Positions 1 to 11,144 are shown, counted from the first letter of the stretch. The stretch is DNA of 64,000 bases from Chiridota heheva (GCA_020152595.1 JAIGNY010000099.1:598501-662500), one strand, 5' to 3'. Notes: generated from the sequence alone by a model not told the origin. Made by a program: numbers and translations.

Positions 1-1191
1 CAATGATTAAGATTGGCACATTTAAAGGGAAATACTAACAAAGGTACATATGCCCCCTCCCAATTTTCATGTTGTCTTCCAAATATTTGAAGTCTATTTA
101 CAGGGGTACTCCAGAGTGATTCCTTCTTCTACATGTTTAATTTAATATTATCAGGCTATTAAATTTAGGGTGGGGGTATTCTCCTTTATGAAAACATAAT
201 TTGGTAGATTTTCTCGTCTCCTCCAATTTCTCCACAAAGATGAAAGTATTACGCAGCAAGAAGGGGGTGGATAGGGGTGATGGAGTGGATCTTTGTTATG
301 ATCCCCTTAGCTCGTTTGCAAGTTATGAAGCGACAAACTGGGATTCTTAAATTAATGAATTTGGGGTGGGGACATTCTCTTTTATAAAAACATAATTTTA
401 TAGATCATATTATCCCCTCTCCCATTTTCTTAAATTTCTCCACAAAAAATGGAAGTATTACGAATAGGAAGAAGGGGTAGGGTGGGGGCGGCAGTGTCAT
501 GGTTATTTGTTAAGATCTCCCCATTTGCAGGTTTCAAACGGCAAATTGATTGCCAAACATTAAATTTGAGGTTGGGGAATTCTTTTTACTGTGAAAACAT
601 ATTTGTTTTATGATATTGTCCCTTCTCCCTTCCTCCCCTCCCCATTTTCATGATTTGTTTTCCCAAATAAAGATAAAGGGATGCTTCCATCACCCCTTAC
701 CCATGCTCAGTAAATTTCCTCATATTTCTCACTTCACAAAATGCTAGATGTCCACTCCCCCTCCTGGTATTGTTGTCTTTTTTTATGGCTTTCCTCCATT
801 TTGAATGTTTACATAAAAGTGTCATGCATGCAGTTAAACATGTCTTTCAACAACTTAGTGCTGGCTGGTAGTTCGTGGAAACCTGTCACCAGGTTATAAA
901 CCACCCAGAGGTAACATGTGAAGGGGGACACGGGCGGTATATCATTGAAGGAGATATTTTGTTGTTGTTTTTCTGACACAGTTTTAATGATTTTGCATTG
1001 ATAAGTAGGAATTTCACATGATGGAATTTATACTGATGCAATGTCCCTGTGATGTTGTGGTAATAATTTGCTAACATTTGCATAACATCTCCATCCCCTA
1101 TCACTGCATATTCATATGATCTTAAATATAATACCATTATGATACCATTTTTCAGCTTTTATGGAGTAGCATTGTGCCAACACACCTAGAT
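1..1191. repeat. GPN2 upstream region with three diverged repeat copies
   Basis: No coding sequence was recognised here. Near 160, 355 and 560 a similar block of roughly 50 bp recurs: a G-rich GGGTGGGG stretch, then ATTCTC and AAAACATAAT, each followed by a CCCC-rich stretch. This suggests an old tandem duplication with a period of about 200 bp. A pyrimidine tract ending in TTTTTCAG at about 1149-1155, just before the start codon, could be the acceptor of a 5' UTR intron. No promoter could be placed. Confidence 0.5.
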
Positions 1192-1581
1192 ATGGCTTTT
1201 GCACAGGTTGTCATTGGTCCCCCTGGATCTGGAAAAACCACATACTGCACAGGCATGCAGGAATTTCTCACTAAGATTGGTCGGAAAGTGGCTGTAGTAA
1301 ACCTTGACCCAGCGAATGATTTCTTACCATACAAACCTGCCATAGACATTTCCAACCTCATCACACTTGACGATGTGATGGAGAATCTCCGGCTCGGACC
1401 AAACGGAGGACTGATATATTGTATGGAATATCTGGAGAAAAATATTGATTGGTTTAAAGCAGAACTCGATAAATTTAGCGATCATTATTTGCTGTTTGAT
1501 TGTCCCGGTCAAGTAGAGCTTTACACTCATCATGATTCTGTGAAGAAGATTTTGGCTCAACTACAGAAGTGGAATTATAAG
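1192..1581 (+). CDS. GPN2: GPN2 coding exon 1
   Basis: This exon has 130 codons from the ATG to AAG followed by GTAAGC. It carries the P-loop ([11 protein letters not shown]), DPAN, the GPN loop and FDCPGQVEL, so it holds most of the nucleotide site. It ends in phase 0. Confidence 0.95.
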
Positions 1582-4500
1582 GTAAGCTGTGGACGATGTG
1601 GTTGCATAAATGCGGAACTTGTGGAGCTTTGATTCACTTTGTTGTATAATTCATCTTACTTGAAGGCTTGGCATTTCTACCTCTTCACACTTTCATTAAG
1701 GGGGCTTTCTGTTGGAGAGGTAGAAAAGCCTTGAAGGCCTATGCGGATTAAACAGCCAAGAGAATTCAAGCTCCCACAAGATTCACACAGTAATTACTGC
1801 AACTACGTAAGAGAATGAATAATCTTTAAGGTAAAGTTGTCATAATTATATGACCTACAATTATTGCTTTGCCTAACAGATCCCTACAGATTAAATTTAA
1901 CTTTTAAATCATTTTTAAATCAGTATAATGTAATCGATTTATTTTAAACAAAATTCATAGCAGTTCTATGGATAGGTAGATGCAACAGCATTGCATTAGC
2001 CATGAAACTACGGTAACTGTAGTTTCCAGTGTTATAATAGAGTCAACAATTTTGTTATTTCAGATATTAATCCATACTCTACCACGCGGCGATATTATCG
2101 CCGTTTTGGGTGCCCCATCTTTGGCCCTGCCTCCGAGCGCATTTTCAAAAAAGTGCTGGTAGAGTAAGGGTTATTTTGCAAATTTTGATACAAATATGTT
2201 GTGTATGAACAAGCAGACCTCTCAGTTTGTCTGATGTTATAATCCATTGCTTTTTTCAATCACCAACCATAAGTTTTTCAGAGGAAGTAGCTGTTTCTAA
2301 AATGTTTCAGTTTTTTCCAATACCCAAATCAAAATATTTCCTAAAGGACTGAAATACAAGGGGCAAAATAAAGAGTTATTATAAGAAGCTGCTTTCTGTT
2401 CATATATTGCATATATAGTATCAAAGAATACTCATCAGCCAAGAACAGCCATTACTCAGAATCATTCATTTAAAGACTGTTCTACTCAGAGGTGTATATT
2501 ATTTTGAATTTAATAGTTGGCAACCATGCTCATTAAATCACTGGAAAATTGCTTAAAGAATATTCCCATGTTTTTTTCATAAGAAAGAGAAAATCATGTT
2601 GATATGTTATTCCTACCAGAAGATATTCAAATTTTTTAGGTTCATGAAAAATGCTAATAAATGAATAGAAAAGGCTCAGTATGACATCACAGCAACACAT
2701 TCTCCAACAAAGTTGATGTATTTCAATAAAATCGGTCATCCTTTTATTAGTAAAACCTGCTAGAAAAATAAATTGATGAAAATTAGGTATTTATATACAT
2801 TGCCAAATTTTCCCTACTTCAATAACTTTTGGAAAGTTGTTTCTAATTATACAGAAACAACCAATTAACAATCAAAGAAATAACTAAACATTTACAATGG
2901 AATTGTCTCTATGACATCATCAAACACAAATTCATTATACTGTACAAAAACTTTAAAATGCAATTGGGAATTGCTTTAAAAATCCATATTTCCTGAACAG
3001 AATTTGATATCAACCTAAGTTTTGTACCAAAATGGCTCTAAACGTATGCTTTTTCAAATAAATAAAAAACATGGCAATATTCCAATAACCAGCTGTGTAT
3101 TGTCATTGCTTACAGATTGCAGCTATTCACCTGGTGGATTCTCACTACTGCAGCGATCCATCAAAGTTCATCGCTGTCCTTCTGACGTCCCTCTCAACGA
3201 TGCTACAGATGGAACTGCCTCATGTTAACGTTTTATCAAAAATTGATTTGATTGAGAGCTTTGGGAAACTTGGTAAGTACTATAGAAACTTGCAGTAGAT
3301 GTATTGCATTGCGTTGAAGCAAAATTAACTCGTTACCATTAGATGCTAAAAAAAGCAATTTGTTAACTTGATGCAGGTAAGGGCACACATGAAGGTTCAG
3401 TCGCACCATGTAAAAAGTTTTTAATTGTAAGGAAGTTGGTCTTAAATTGATGAAAAGTTTTGTTAAGGGTGGCAGGCCATCATTAGAGTGTCAGACTTGT
3501 ACACCAAACACACTGGTTTTCATTCTTACAGTGGGATGGGTGATCATGAGGGTAGGATATTACAAGAGTCCACACTCTCTCCTTCCCTTTATGTTCGTTA
3601 TATCAACGATATCTTCATGATTTGGCAGCATGGCGAGGTTTCGTTGCAGGAATTTATTGGTTTCGCAAATACGTATCACCCATCCATTAAATTTACTTAT
3701 GATTTTTTTCCGGAATGAATTACCTTTCTTGGATGTTCTGGTCAAAATCCGTGAGGGCTCATTGGTTACCTCCTTATACACTAAGCCCCCTGATAGTCAT
3801 GCTTACCTAGTTTATGATACTGTAGCTATCATCCCCAACACACTAAGGATTCTATCATTTATAGCCAGTTTCTTCGTCTTAAAAGAATTTGGTCCAACCC
3901 TCATGATCTCAAGATCCAACCTAACGTTATGTCAGGGCACTTTCTTTAAAGGGGCTATCCCTTGAAACTGTTAAGGAAATTCATGGACAAGTTTGTTCCT
4001 GTCAATCGCAGTGAGCTTTTAGAGTATCGGATTAGGACTAAGACCGCACGCATTCCCCTCGTAGTATCGCACAGTACACAGATACAGCCTCTCTTGAAGG
4101 GTATTAAAGCGTCATGGGGGATATTGAAGCAGGACCCAGAGATTGGAGGAATTTTCTCTGCAATACTGGTTGTGGCACTAAAGCAGCAGCTGAGTCTTAG
4201 GAATCTGTTGGTAAGTTTCAACATATCCCGCAGAATGCCTGGGCAAGGTAATAAACCCTGCAGGAAGCCACGTTGTCACATCTGCAACACATAGTCACCG
4301 ATGAGACAGTATCTTTCCCGAGGAATCACGTGATCAAACCGGGAACTTTTTCCAGTAATTCTTCAAATGTGGTTTACTGCGTGATGTGTTTGAGATGTCC
4401 GGAAATTTCTTATATTGGTGAGACTGGAACCTCTTTCTGATTGAGGTTCAATAACCACAAGCAGTCTATTCGCGATTTTGACGGTTACAGTGAGGGTTAT

Positions 4501-7500
4501 CCCGTGGCAGGGCATTTCAACTTGCCTAGACATAAGTTGGAAGATTTGAAGGTGGTTTTCATTAGGGGGAACTTTAAAGGCACGGAAGATAAAAAGTTGT
4601 TTGAATTGCAATTCATGATTAAAACTAAGAGCCACATCCATGCACTTGATAGAGACCTGTCTTATCTTTCTGTTTTTAGAAAAAATGTTTCCACTTCCAC
4701 TTCGTCTCATTAGTTCTTTTGTTGTATTCGTGCCGGTTTGGCGCCATTTTTTTACACTGCGTGCTGTTTCCCTTTTGTGCCTACTATTTTACGCATACGT
4801 TTTGTAGTGCTCTGTGGAATGTGCTAATGTGCAAGCTATCATCGCTGTTATCTTCTAGCGTCATTTGACTTCATACCACTAAAAAGGAAACAGGAGTTTT
4901 CGAAATATTTGGTTTATAAAAAGTTATGTTGGCTAGAGACATTGTCATTTTTTCCAATTTTGTTATATATATATAATTTCAGTTTATTAAATTGTGAAAT
5001 GAGTATCAGCTGCAGCTGATTGGAGGGTTAGCTGAGGGTTAGCTAAGGGTAAGCTGAGGGCTAGCTGAGGGTTAGCTGAGGGTTAGCTGTGGGTTAGCTG
5101 ATGGTTAGCTGAGGGTTAGCTGAGGGTTAGCTGTGGGTTAGCTGAGGGTTAGCTTGTGTTGGACTGGTGTCCTGTCCAATTGGAGTCAAGTGCTCTCATT
5201 TCTTTTTAAGTTTGTACCAAAGAAACTTGCCTAAATGAGCCTGTACAAGCCCAGCAGGATTGAAGTTTATCTTTTTCTTATTAACTTTTTGATAATGAAA
5301 TTCACTCCTTTACAGCCTTTAACCTGGATTTTTACACGGAAGTCTTAGATCTCAAGTTTTTGGTAGAGCACCTTGCTGAAGATACATTCCTCCATAAATT
5401 CAAAAAGTTGAATGAACTGATTACTGGTGTGGTGCAGGATTACAGCTTGGTGTCGTTCCAAACCTTGAATATAAAGGTGAGAATTTACTAAAATTGTTTT
5501 TACTAAACTGAGGCCATCCTTACGAAATTGTTTGTTTGGAGTAATCCTACTTACCCAACAAAGTTACTGTGGTGTTCAAAACATTTTTTTTTTATTTGAT
5601 CTGAAATGGTAGCGCTTTAGTTTATGAAAATCTTAAATTTGGCCAAAACAAAATTATTGCTACCTACTGACCAACTTTTTGAAAAATAAGGTTACAAGGT
5701 TACACCAAAGGAACACATTTTAAAACCTGTCCACTATTTAAAAAATATTGAGTGAGGGTGATGCGAGCTGCTTTGTTGTAGGTGTAGGGGCACAATATTG
5801 GTACATGTATGTTATGGTCAATGTGCAACCACAACTTTTTCTGTATAACATAATATCTATCAATGTGCTGGAGTAAAATACATGAGATGTACACTGCTTT
5901 CCATTTAGTATGCACTGCCACCGCCGATTTTGGCCAAAATCGACAGTTGCACATCACATGCCTCGCCAGAGCAAGGGCAACCTAATATGATATCATTATT
6001 TGCTTGGCCTGGCACAGCTACGATCTAATTACATTGCCAACACGGGCGAGTGTAATATGATGCCTCTATCTGATGCACGTTGGGCATATTATTAATGTCC
6101 CTATGATAGCATACTGAAAGGAAAAAGCTTGCACACTTTAAATAATCTTCAAAGTATCACGGATCAATGTTTGATTCTTTACATTTGCACAATTTGTGAT
6201 AAAGGAATGAGAAGACATAGAGGGCTTTGCATGGTTGTCAGTAGATTGCTTTTTGCAAGTTGCTCATATGTGCCTATAGATCATTGTAGATCATATTAAG
6301 GTGTACATTTAAAAAAAAAAAAGGTGATTAAAACAATTACAGTTTTTGAACTTAAAGGTATAGACTGTGAACTGATGGGATAAGGGAATCATTTTTTTTA
6401 ATGGGTTACGTTTTTGAGCAAAATTGTGCATTTAAAAGACTGAAATGTAAGAGTCATGATATCAGTATGCATTATCTAAACAATACCATGTACTCAGAAA
6501 TGGTTTCCTTTTTGTGCAACTTTTTGAAGGCCATACACCTAGTGCTTGATTCTTTGTCTAGTTTGCAAAAGCCAGTATGTAAGATGCGATAATTGACCTC
6601 CAGTTCAGTGATAGAGCATTCTACAAGAGATTTGTCATTAAGTACGATGAAATATGTTTTAAAGGTATATGGATAGGTAAAGAGTTTTAAGTCATTAAAT
6701 GGTCAGTATAAAAATTCTACGGAGTTGCATTGTCATGACCCGTGCATTAAATCCTTGTAATGCACGACCTTCATTTTTTGGTTTATTCCATTTTTACAAC
6801 AGGTGAATGTTTTAATAAAGTCAAAAAATAAATGCAAACTGTTCTCGTTTTTTAGTCTTTTTAGTTGCATTATAAACAATCTACCAGAACTTTTATAAAA
6901 AAAAATAATTGTTTTGGCACCTCGTTTATCAATACAAATTTAATGCACTGTTCAAAGGATTTTGCACTTGCGAATTGGCCCTCTTGAATTTGGGCCATTC
7001 CACTTGTGCCAAAGCGCTTTGGCCAGTGCACTAAATGCGTACATAAACAATCTATCTCAACATTAATCTTTAATAATAGCACTTATAAGTACATGTCAGT
7101 AATGATAACTAATAATGGTAAGTAAGTAATGATAAATCAAAGTTCCATTTTTCATCATATGAAAAGGTGGTGATGTATGAACAGGATTATAGTTAAAATT
7201 CTTATATCAAAGCTTCGGTAAATTGCATTCTACTGCTTAATGGGGTCAAGGTAGTAAATATCACCAATTTTGATGGGACTTTTTGCAGTTTGCATGGTAT
7301 TCAAGTTTATTTTAAACAATTTAAGATCATGTTGCTGCTAACTGTCCATATACCTTTAACAGTTTGATTTAATACACATGTAAGTGTTGATAATTAGAGT
7401 AGTTAAATCTTATTCCTGAGTATCAAAGATCACATTCCTTTCTTCCCCAGGATAAGCAGAGCATGTTGAATCTGATGAAGACAGTGGACAAGGCCAATGG

Positions 7501-8894
7501 GTATGTGTTTGGGGACCTGGAGGAGCGCAGCATCAACATGCTCATGTCATGCGCCATGGGAGCAGACTTGAGTACTTCAGATATCCTTTGAATGACATAA
7601 TTGCTTTCATAAGCTCTGGGCTAGAACAGCGGAAAGAAATACAAACAATAAGTGCTTGAACAGAGAGGAAGTATACAAACTTTTTTAGTGCATAGGGTGT
7701 GGTGGGATGGCATGTGGGGCTGAGGACGGGATGGCTTGTGGGGCTGAGGACGGGATGGCATGTGGGGCTGAGGACGGGATGGCATGTGGGGCTGAGGACG
7801 GGATGGCATGTGGGGCTGAGGACGGGATGGCATGTGGGGCTGAGGACGGGATGGCTTGTGGGGCTGAGGACGGGATGGCATGTGGGGCTGAGGACGAGAT
7901 GGCATGTGGGGCTGAGGACGAGATGGCATGTGGAACAGGATGGAAGGTGCGTTATAAGCGGCCGGGGGATAAGTATTGTTTTCGATGTCTATAGTCTATC
8001 ATACATTATGCAATATTGTTTCGCTTAATTTTGCCTTTATACTTTCACTTTCATGCAGCTTTACACACGTTTTCTTAAATTGTCAGATTACAACCCAGGA
8101 TGTAGGCCTGGAATGTGTAGGAGTTGAGGAGGGTAGGGGTTGGGGAGCTGCTTAGAGCAGAATTATATTTGAAAACTAACATTCAAATTATTTCCACTTT
8201 CAGGAATGGTTTAAGATGATTAGAGGGTACTTTGGTAAGTAAATGACTTCAAAAATAATTGCATTATGCCACAAGGATGCTTGTAATATTTTAATATTTC
8301 ATCGACATAGGCAAGTCTTTTTTTTGGGTTCAATGGATACACTGTAAAACTAAAAAGAGGTGTTTCGGTCACAAAGATTGCTTTCATAAATTTTCTGAGT
8401 TACTGGGTGAGTTAGTGACCTGGAGCTTTTTTCTTGTTTTGAATATTTGGGACAACTTCAAGGTATTTTAAGGCTTGAAATAAAATCTTGTGAAAATATA
8501 AAACAAAAGGGAAAGGTATGCGCATCCTTCAAATCTCATGTGATTTGAAATCTTCCGCCCCTTCTAGCCCCGTTACTTCACATATGTCCCTCAATAAACC
8601 TTTTATTCATACTAGCTTTGTATAGTTTGAGCATGCTATCCTTCGGACAGTTCTAGTTCACTTTTATCTTAGGGTTTGGTATAATTAACTTTTCTAAAGA
8701 TTAATATTTATATTTCTCAAGGGATAGATAACATAAAAACATGAAAATGAAGTGTAAAAGATTGTATAACCTTAACACATCTTACATCAGCCGCTGTCCA
8801 GGAGAAATACATGGATAAAGAACAGGAGCAGAAAGAGGAAACGGACAAGAAACTGCAGGAATTCATGCACCAGCAGCTAGGGGGAGGAGTATGA
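1192..8894 (+). CDS. GPN2: GPN-loop GTPase 2, complete gene, five coding exons
   Basis: Gene-level entry; coding exons are 1192-1581, 3116-3272, 5316-5476, 7451-7580 and 8791-8894 (942 nt, 313 residues plus stop; human GPN2 is about 310). GPN GTPases are small dimeric cytosolic proteins needed for assembly and nuclear import of RNA polymerase II. Visible motifs are the P-loop [12 protein letters not shown], the family-defining GPN loop in RLGPNGG, the G3-like [16 protein letters not shown], and the base-recognition segment LSKIDL. The C-terminal QEKY segment matches the vertebrate end. Exon phases are 0, 1, 0, 1 and every junction keeps frame. The start is the ATG at 1192: an in-frame GTG lies 18 nt upstream, but the upstream ATG at 1161 runs straight into a stop. 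The gene converges on the PDE10A-type gene on the other strand. I am confident of the family because of colinear similarity along the whole length. Confidence 0.95.
2540..3092. mobile_element. Foldback MITE-like element in GPN2 intron 1
   Basis: The left end reads GAATATTCCCATGTTTTTT. The right end, reverse-complemented, reads GAATATTGCCATGTTTTTT. Further in, both arms share GTTGATAT and a GATGTCAT-type block. Arms are diverged. The same end motif and block order recur at 53348-53912 and in a half copy at 28140-28375, so this is a family. No transposase was seen. Confidence 0.6.
3116..3272 (+). CDS. GPN2: GPN2 coding exon 2
   Basis: The acceptor is TTGCTTACAG before ATT and the donor is GTAAGT after CTTG. 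The exon encodes [17 protein letters not shown] through [13 protein letters not shown] and ends in phase 1. Confidence 0.95.
3486..4970 (+). pseudogene. Decayed Penelope-like retroelement (RT plus GIY-YIG)
   Basis: In pieces across frames the + strand encodes an RT end ([12 protein letters not shown], then PFLDVLVKI and [12 protein letters not shown]), a connecting region with IPLVVSH and a cysteine cluster (CRKPRCHIC), and a GIY-YIG-like nuclease ([24 protein letters not shown]). The order RT, Cys cluster, GIY-YIG is that of Penelope-like elements. A frameshift after about 3715, further frame changes near 3960 and a stop at 4438 make it non-functional. The 5' part of the RT is missing. It lies in GPN2 intron 2 in the same direction. 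The 3' limit is approximate. Confidence 0.85.
5018..5156. repeat. 11-bp minisatellite inside a SINE remnant
   Basis: Unit GAGGGTTAGCT repeats about 12 times with single-base variants (GTGGG, GATGG, TAAGG). It is bounded on the left by a CAGCTG-containing stretch and on the right by a SINE-tail block (GGACTGGTGTCCTGTCC), so it appears to have grown within a SINE body. Confidence 0.8.
5150..5205 (+). mobile_element. SINE tail fragment
   Basis: TGGACTGGTGTCCTGTCC followed by GGAGTCAAGTGCTCTCAT matches, in order, the tail of the reverse-strand SINE at 34185-34430 (GGCTGGTGTCTAATCC, GGAGTCAGTGTCCTCAT). It is the right flank of the 11-bp array. Confidence 0.6.
5316..5476 (+). CDS. GPN2: GPN2 coding exon 3
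   Basis: The acceptor is CCTTTACAG and the donor is GTGAGA. The exon completes the split alanine codon and encodes [15 protein letters not shown] through [13 protein letters not shown], matching the vertebrate NLDYYTEVLDL and DYSLVSFIPLNI segments. It ends in phase 0. Confidence 0.95.
5893..6142. mobile_element. MITE-like dispersed repeat, copy 1
   Basis: A ~245-bp block in GPN2 intron 3 recurs as the reverse complement at 63085-63335. Its ends form an imperfect inverted repeat (CTTTCCATTTAGTATGC, and on the other strand at the far end TTTTCCTTTCAGTATGC). It contains the palindrome GATTTTGGCCAAAATC. It has no coding capacity. The rest of this intron (5477-7450) shows nothing else I can name. 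Confidence 0.7.
7451..7580 (+). CDS. GPN2: GPN2 coding exon 4, ends at a U12-type donor
   Basis: The acceptor is TTCCCCAG. The exon encodes [18 protein letters not shown] through MGADLSTS and ends in phase 1. No GT donor exists near the end of the homology. The next bases are ATATCCTTT, the U12-type donor consensus. Reading on would stop three codons later. Confidence 0.9.
7581..8790 (+). other. GPN2: U12-type AT-AG intron of GPN2
   Basis: The donor is ATATCCTTT, a perfect match to the U12 consensus. Near the 3' end CCTTAAC (8769-8775) matches the U12 branch-site core (TTCCTTRAC). Its branch A is about 15 nt from the AG, inside the usual narrow range for this class, and there is no strong polypyrimidine tract. 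The intron also contains the 24-bp minisatellite at 7704-7932. Confidence 0.85.
7704..7932. repeat. 24-bp minisatellite in the U12 intron
   Basis: About 9.5 near-identical units contain GGCATGTGGGGCTGAGGACG. Variation is limited to GCATG/GCTTG and GACGG/GACGA. Because 24 is a multiple of 3, several frames are open through it (MACGAEDG repeats). I do not regard these as genes. Confidence 0.95.
8791..8894 (+). CDS. GPN2: GPN2 coding exon 5 with stop
   Basis: Two bases (CC) finish the split codon, then [16 protein letters not shown] and a charged, glutamine-rich tail run to TGA at 8892-8894. Human GPN2 has IQEKYL at the same place. The intron must end in AG at 8790 to keep frame; the AC five bases earlier would shift it. 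Confidence 0.9.
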
Positions 8895-9248
8895 CATATG
8901 GGGGCAAAGGTCACTCATTTTGAGGTCAAAGGTCGCTCATATGAGGTCAAAAGTCACTCATTTGAGATTAAAGGTTGATGGCATTAAATGAGTTGATTCT
9001 GGTTGCGGCTCGTGTCATTCTGAGGAAAAGGCCAAGGATGGCACCCTAGATTTGGAATATCAGCTCATAGTGCCTTGAAGAAGGACAATGCTAGGGAACA
9101 TGCATCTGTTATACATGCTTGAACTGTGCCCTAGAGGGACACAGTAAACGCTGATTTTGCTTTCAGCACAGTGTAAGTGAACTCTGCTTATTGACAGTGT
9201 GTACTGTAGTTAAACAACTTAAGTAATCAACAGCAATGAAAACTTAGT

Positions 9249-9925
9249 AATCTTTTAAATGCAAACAAACCATAAATTTAGAACTGTTTAGTCTTGATTA
9301 GACAGACGTTACTGTGGGGGCAAGGTGTGAGTGTAGTTCACTCTCCGTGGGGGCAAGGTGTGAGTGTAGTTCACTCTCCGTGGGGGCAAGGTGTGAGTGT
9401 AGTTCACTCTCCGTGGGGGCAAGGTGTGAGTGTAGTTCACTCTCCGTGGGGGCAAGGTGTGAGTGTAGTTCATTATCCGTGGGGGCAAGGTGTGAGTGTA
9501 GTTCTTTCCATGGGGACAAGGTGTGAGTGTAGTTCACTCTCCATGGGGGCAAGGTGTGAGTGTAGTTCATTCTCTGTGGGGGCAAGGTGTGAGTGTAGTT
9601 TACTCTCCATGGGGGCAAGGTGTGAGTGTAGTTCATTATCCATGGGGGAAAAGTGTGAGTGGTTCACTCTCCGTGGGGGCAAGGTGTGAGTGTAGTTCAC
9701 TCTTTGAGGGGCAAGGTGTGAGTGTAGTTCACTATATCTCGGCTGGTGATAGATGATTGTTTGTTTTATACTTGGATGACATTGGTACAGCTAAGTACAC
9801 CATTCAGACAGGGTTTGTTATTTACAGTGGCATTAGTCAGATCTCAAGCATTGAGACTTAGAAATCTTTTAAATGCAAACAAACTATAAATTTAGAAATA
9901 GCTGATCTTGATTAGAAAACTGCAT
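9249..9925. repeat. Direct repeat pair flanking the 33-bp array
   Basis: A ~58-bp AT-rich block at 9249-9306 (contains TTTTAAATGCAAACAAAC and CTTGATTAGA) recurs in the same direction at 9861-9920. The two copies bracket the minisatellite at 9313-9733. Confidence 0.75.
9313..9733. repeat. 33-bp minisatellite 3' of GPN2
   Basis: About 12.8 units contain GGGGGCAAGGTGTGAGTGTA then GTTCACTCTCC. The first five are almost identical; later ones carry substitutions and short deletions. It lies about 420 bp past the GPN2 stop codon. The cysteine-rich open frames through it (GARCECSSLSV repeats) are by-products. Confidence 0.95.
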
Positions 9926-10319
9926 ATGCTGCTACTCGGGGTCAGTATGACACATTTTGATGCAGCTTCTTCACTAGTGTATGTTTTGACTTGTGATGAT
10001 TGTGTACATGTATCATGCATGGCTGGTGCGAATACACTACTGGGACAAGATTTGTGTTATCTACAGGGACATTATTGTCAGACCACAAAACTGTTTGTGG
10101 GATATACTGCACGTGTTACAGCTTTGCCATTGAAGACCCAAAGTGGGTCCCTGTACAGTACAAGGTTAGCAACAGGGATTGGAATGTCACTTACTGACAC
10201 TCAGTGGCACCCAAAACTCATCTGCACAAAAACAATTTTTGCAAGGGCTACCCAATGGACAAGTATAGTTTTTAAGTAGACTATGTTAATTCACAAAATA
10301 TTCTAAGGCCAGTTGACAT

Positions 10320-10680
10320 GATTTTCTCCCTGAAAATAAAAGCAGAGATCAATAGAGGGTTTTCATCACATGACTTAAACTCATCTGGAAGCCATTTTTC
10401 CAGGAAAATCTTCACTAATCTTTGGGAGATGTTCCTCAATATTTGGAAACTTTCCTTAATTCACTGGGCAATTTTCTTAGATTTTCTGGAAAATTTCTTT
10501 CATTTCCAAGCAATTTTCTTTATTTTTGCATGGGGCAGGTTTTCAATTTTAGCATATTTTTGGCCAATTTTCAGATAATTTCTTCAATTTTGGGAACTTT
10601 AATTAATTTTCAGAACATTTTCTCTCATTTTGGGGATTTTAGGGAAATTTCCTTTAATTATCAGGAATTCTAGCAGTCGG
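10320..10680. repeat. Low-complexity TTTTC-rich stretch
   Basis: A degenerate succession of short ATTTTCT/AATTTTC-like words gives two phenylalanine-rich open frames. It looks like an old, diverged tandem repeat. No protein family is recognised. Confidence 0.5.
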
Positions 10681-11130
10681 GCATGATTCCGACCAATCAC
10701 TGATTTAAAAAGTACATTTTACCTCACGGTCTGCCTGATTATACAAGATCGGTTTTCGAGTATTATATATTGTCATCTTCATGCTGAGTCAGGAGGGCAT
10801 GACCCAGATATCTTGCCGAGTCGGGCATGATTCTGCCCGACTAAGATGGGAATGATCCTGCCGTCCCCAATCCCCTGCTTTGTACGGCTATGCCAGTCAT
10901 TTCTACACAGATAAGACTGAGCTTTAAACTTTATTAACTCCTAAACGGAATAAGATGTTTAAATGCTTTGTTCACCATTTTGTTTCTTTTAAAATCGTCT
11001 TTGACATAAGATGATTGGTGACCTGAAATGATGTTGCCAGCAACATGTCAATTTGGAAGGACATGTGACCTGCTGATTGTTATATCTAGCCGAATCGGGC
11101 ATGATTCAGATATTGTACAGTTATATCTCT
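10668..11130. repeat. Dispersed repeat with GTCGGGCATGATT motif, copy 1
   Basis: Blocks with GAGTCGGGCATGATTCTG, GGAGGGCATGA and TACGGCTATG recur at 11588-11825 in the same direction, and GAATCGGGCATGATTCAG lies at about 11093. The dispersed repeat at 11145-11580 sits between two such blocks, so it probably inserted into this family. A half copy of the 17180-17745 foldback family lies at about 10915-11035. Confidence 0.6.
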
Positions 11131-11144
11131 ATTTAAGCAGTGCA

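Noticed and set aside
1174..1191. GTG start six codons before the chosen GPN2 start
   Set aside because: Animal genes start with ATG; the ATG at 1192 gives the expected N-terminus next to the P-loop.
5018..5156. Telomere-like GGGTTA repeats
   Set aside because: The unit is 11 bp (GAGGGTTAGCT), not TTAGGG, and it is embedded in SINE sequence.
8204..8234. 31-nt microexon with good CAG and GTAAGT signals in the U12 intron
   Set aside because: In the required phase it gives an immediate stop (ATG GTT TAA). No GPN2 homology is missing at this place.
8786..8894. Reading the GPN2 intron as AT-AC with exon start at 8786
   Set aside because: It breaks the frame to the conserved QEKY end. The AG at 8790 keeps it.
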